Program-made: the position numbers and the translations under genes | Part shown: positions 63,233 through 64,000 of the stretch, piece by piece | How the letters are laid out: every line of letters starts with the position of its first letter | Numbering within the stretch: the stretch's first letter is position 1 | NCBI GenBank assembly: GCA_041395245.1 | Contig: JAWLAY010000006.1 | Location: 1 to 64,000 of the forward strand | DNA length: 64,000 bases | Source of the DNA: Aquimonas sp041395245 | Lineage (GTDB): Bacteria > Pseudomonadota > Gammaproteobacteria > Xanthomonadales > Xanthomonadaceae | Direction: 5' to 3' | The notes under the pieces: generated by a model | The model's input: the letters and a program-made list of their open reading frames with translations, nothing else | Told to the model about the DNA's origin: nothing | Databases searched by the model: none

Positions 63233-64000
<768 letters not shown>

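Overview
The window looks like a GC-rich chromosomal segment of a gammaproteobacterium, most likely from the Xanthomonadales/Lysobacterales. The grounds are the gene orders lptD-surA-pdxA-rsmA-apaG-apaH, rpoE-rseA-mucD, sdhCDAB-sdhE, lolC-lolD-comEC, dgkA-terC-rlmI-lgt-thyA-folA and nudJ-mnmA-hflD, plus a DksA whose zinc finger keeps only two cysteines behind a long Ala/Lys/Pro tail. Family and genus are inferred, not shown. I saw no tRNA or rRNA gene, CRISPR array, insertion sequence or phage gene. The one clear mobile-type feature is a 170-bp inverted-repeat element (MITE-like) at 28785-28954.

Left part (1-20987). A 5'-truncated DUF885 peptidase-like gene is followed by dksA (minus strand), yidD, yajQ, and an msrB plus four-PAS GGDEF-EAL pair on the minus strand. 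Next comes the outer-membrane biogenesis and housekeeping run lptD-surA-pdxA-rsmA-apaG-apaH. The envelope-stress locus (rpoE, rseA, rseC-like, mucD, minus strand) has no rseB/mucB, and its mucD carries an apparent +1 frameshift in the last PDZ domain. A fadJ/fadB-type beta-oxidation gene reads away from rpoE.

Middle (21000-36100). A UbiH/UbiM-type quinone hydroxylase and a fixH-fixI-ccoS-safE cluster for cbb3 oxidase assembly each have an FNR/ANR-type box at class II promoter spacing, which suggests microaerobic control. Further on are a PycTM-like membrane protein behind hutG, the MITE-like element, a D-amino-acid dehydrogenase-like gene whose stop codon lies in that element, TraB/GumN, an ABC exporter, an exported protein with an IPTL-CTERM-like tail, and an MFS transporter coupled to a 41-residue membrane peptide.

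Right part (36100-64000). A long minus-strand series runs sdhC-D-A-(PLDc_N-like)-B-(MAPEG)-sdhE-ygfX-lolC-lolD-comEC. It is followed by ygfZ, a PhnD-like binding protein, an hsp20-cbpA pair behind a good sigma-32 promoter, the dgkA...folA operon, a DUF533 protein with a GYF_2-AIM24 protein, clpS-clpA, nudJ-mnmA-hflD, a TonB-dependent receptor, and a 3'-truncated accA at the right edge.

The content is mostly core metabolism and envelope biogenesis. I did not find a clear new multi-gene system. The observations most worth checking are the paired FNR boxes, the H1-like DksA tail, the rseB-less sigma-E locus with split mucD, the stop codon supplied by the MITE-like element, and the lone PycTM-like protein. 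Promoter calls come from reading motifs by eye.
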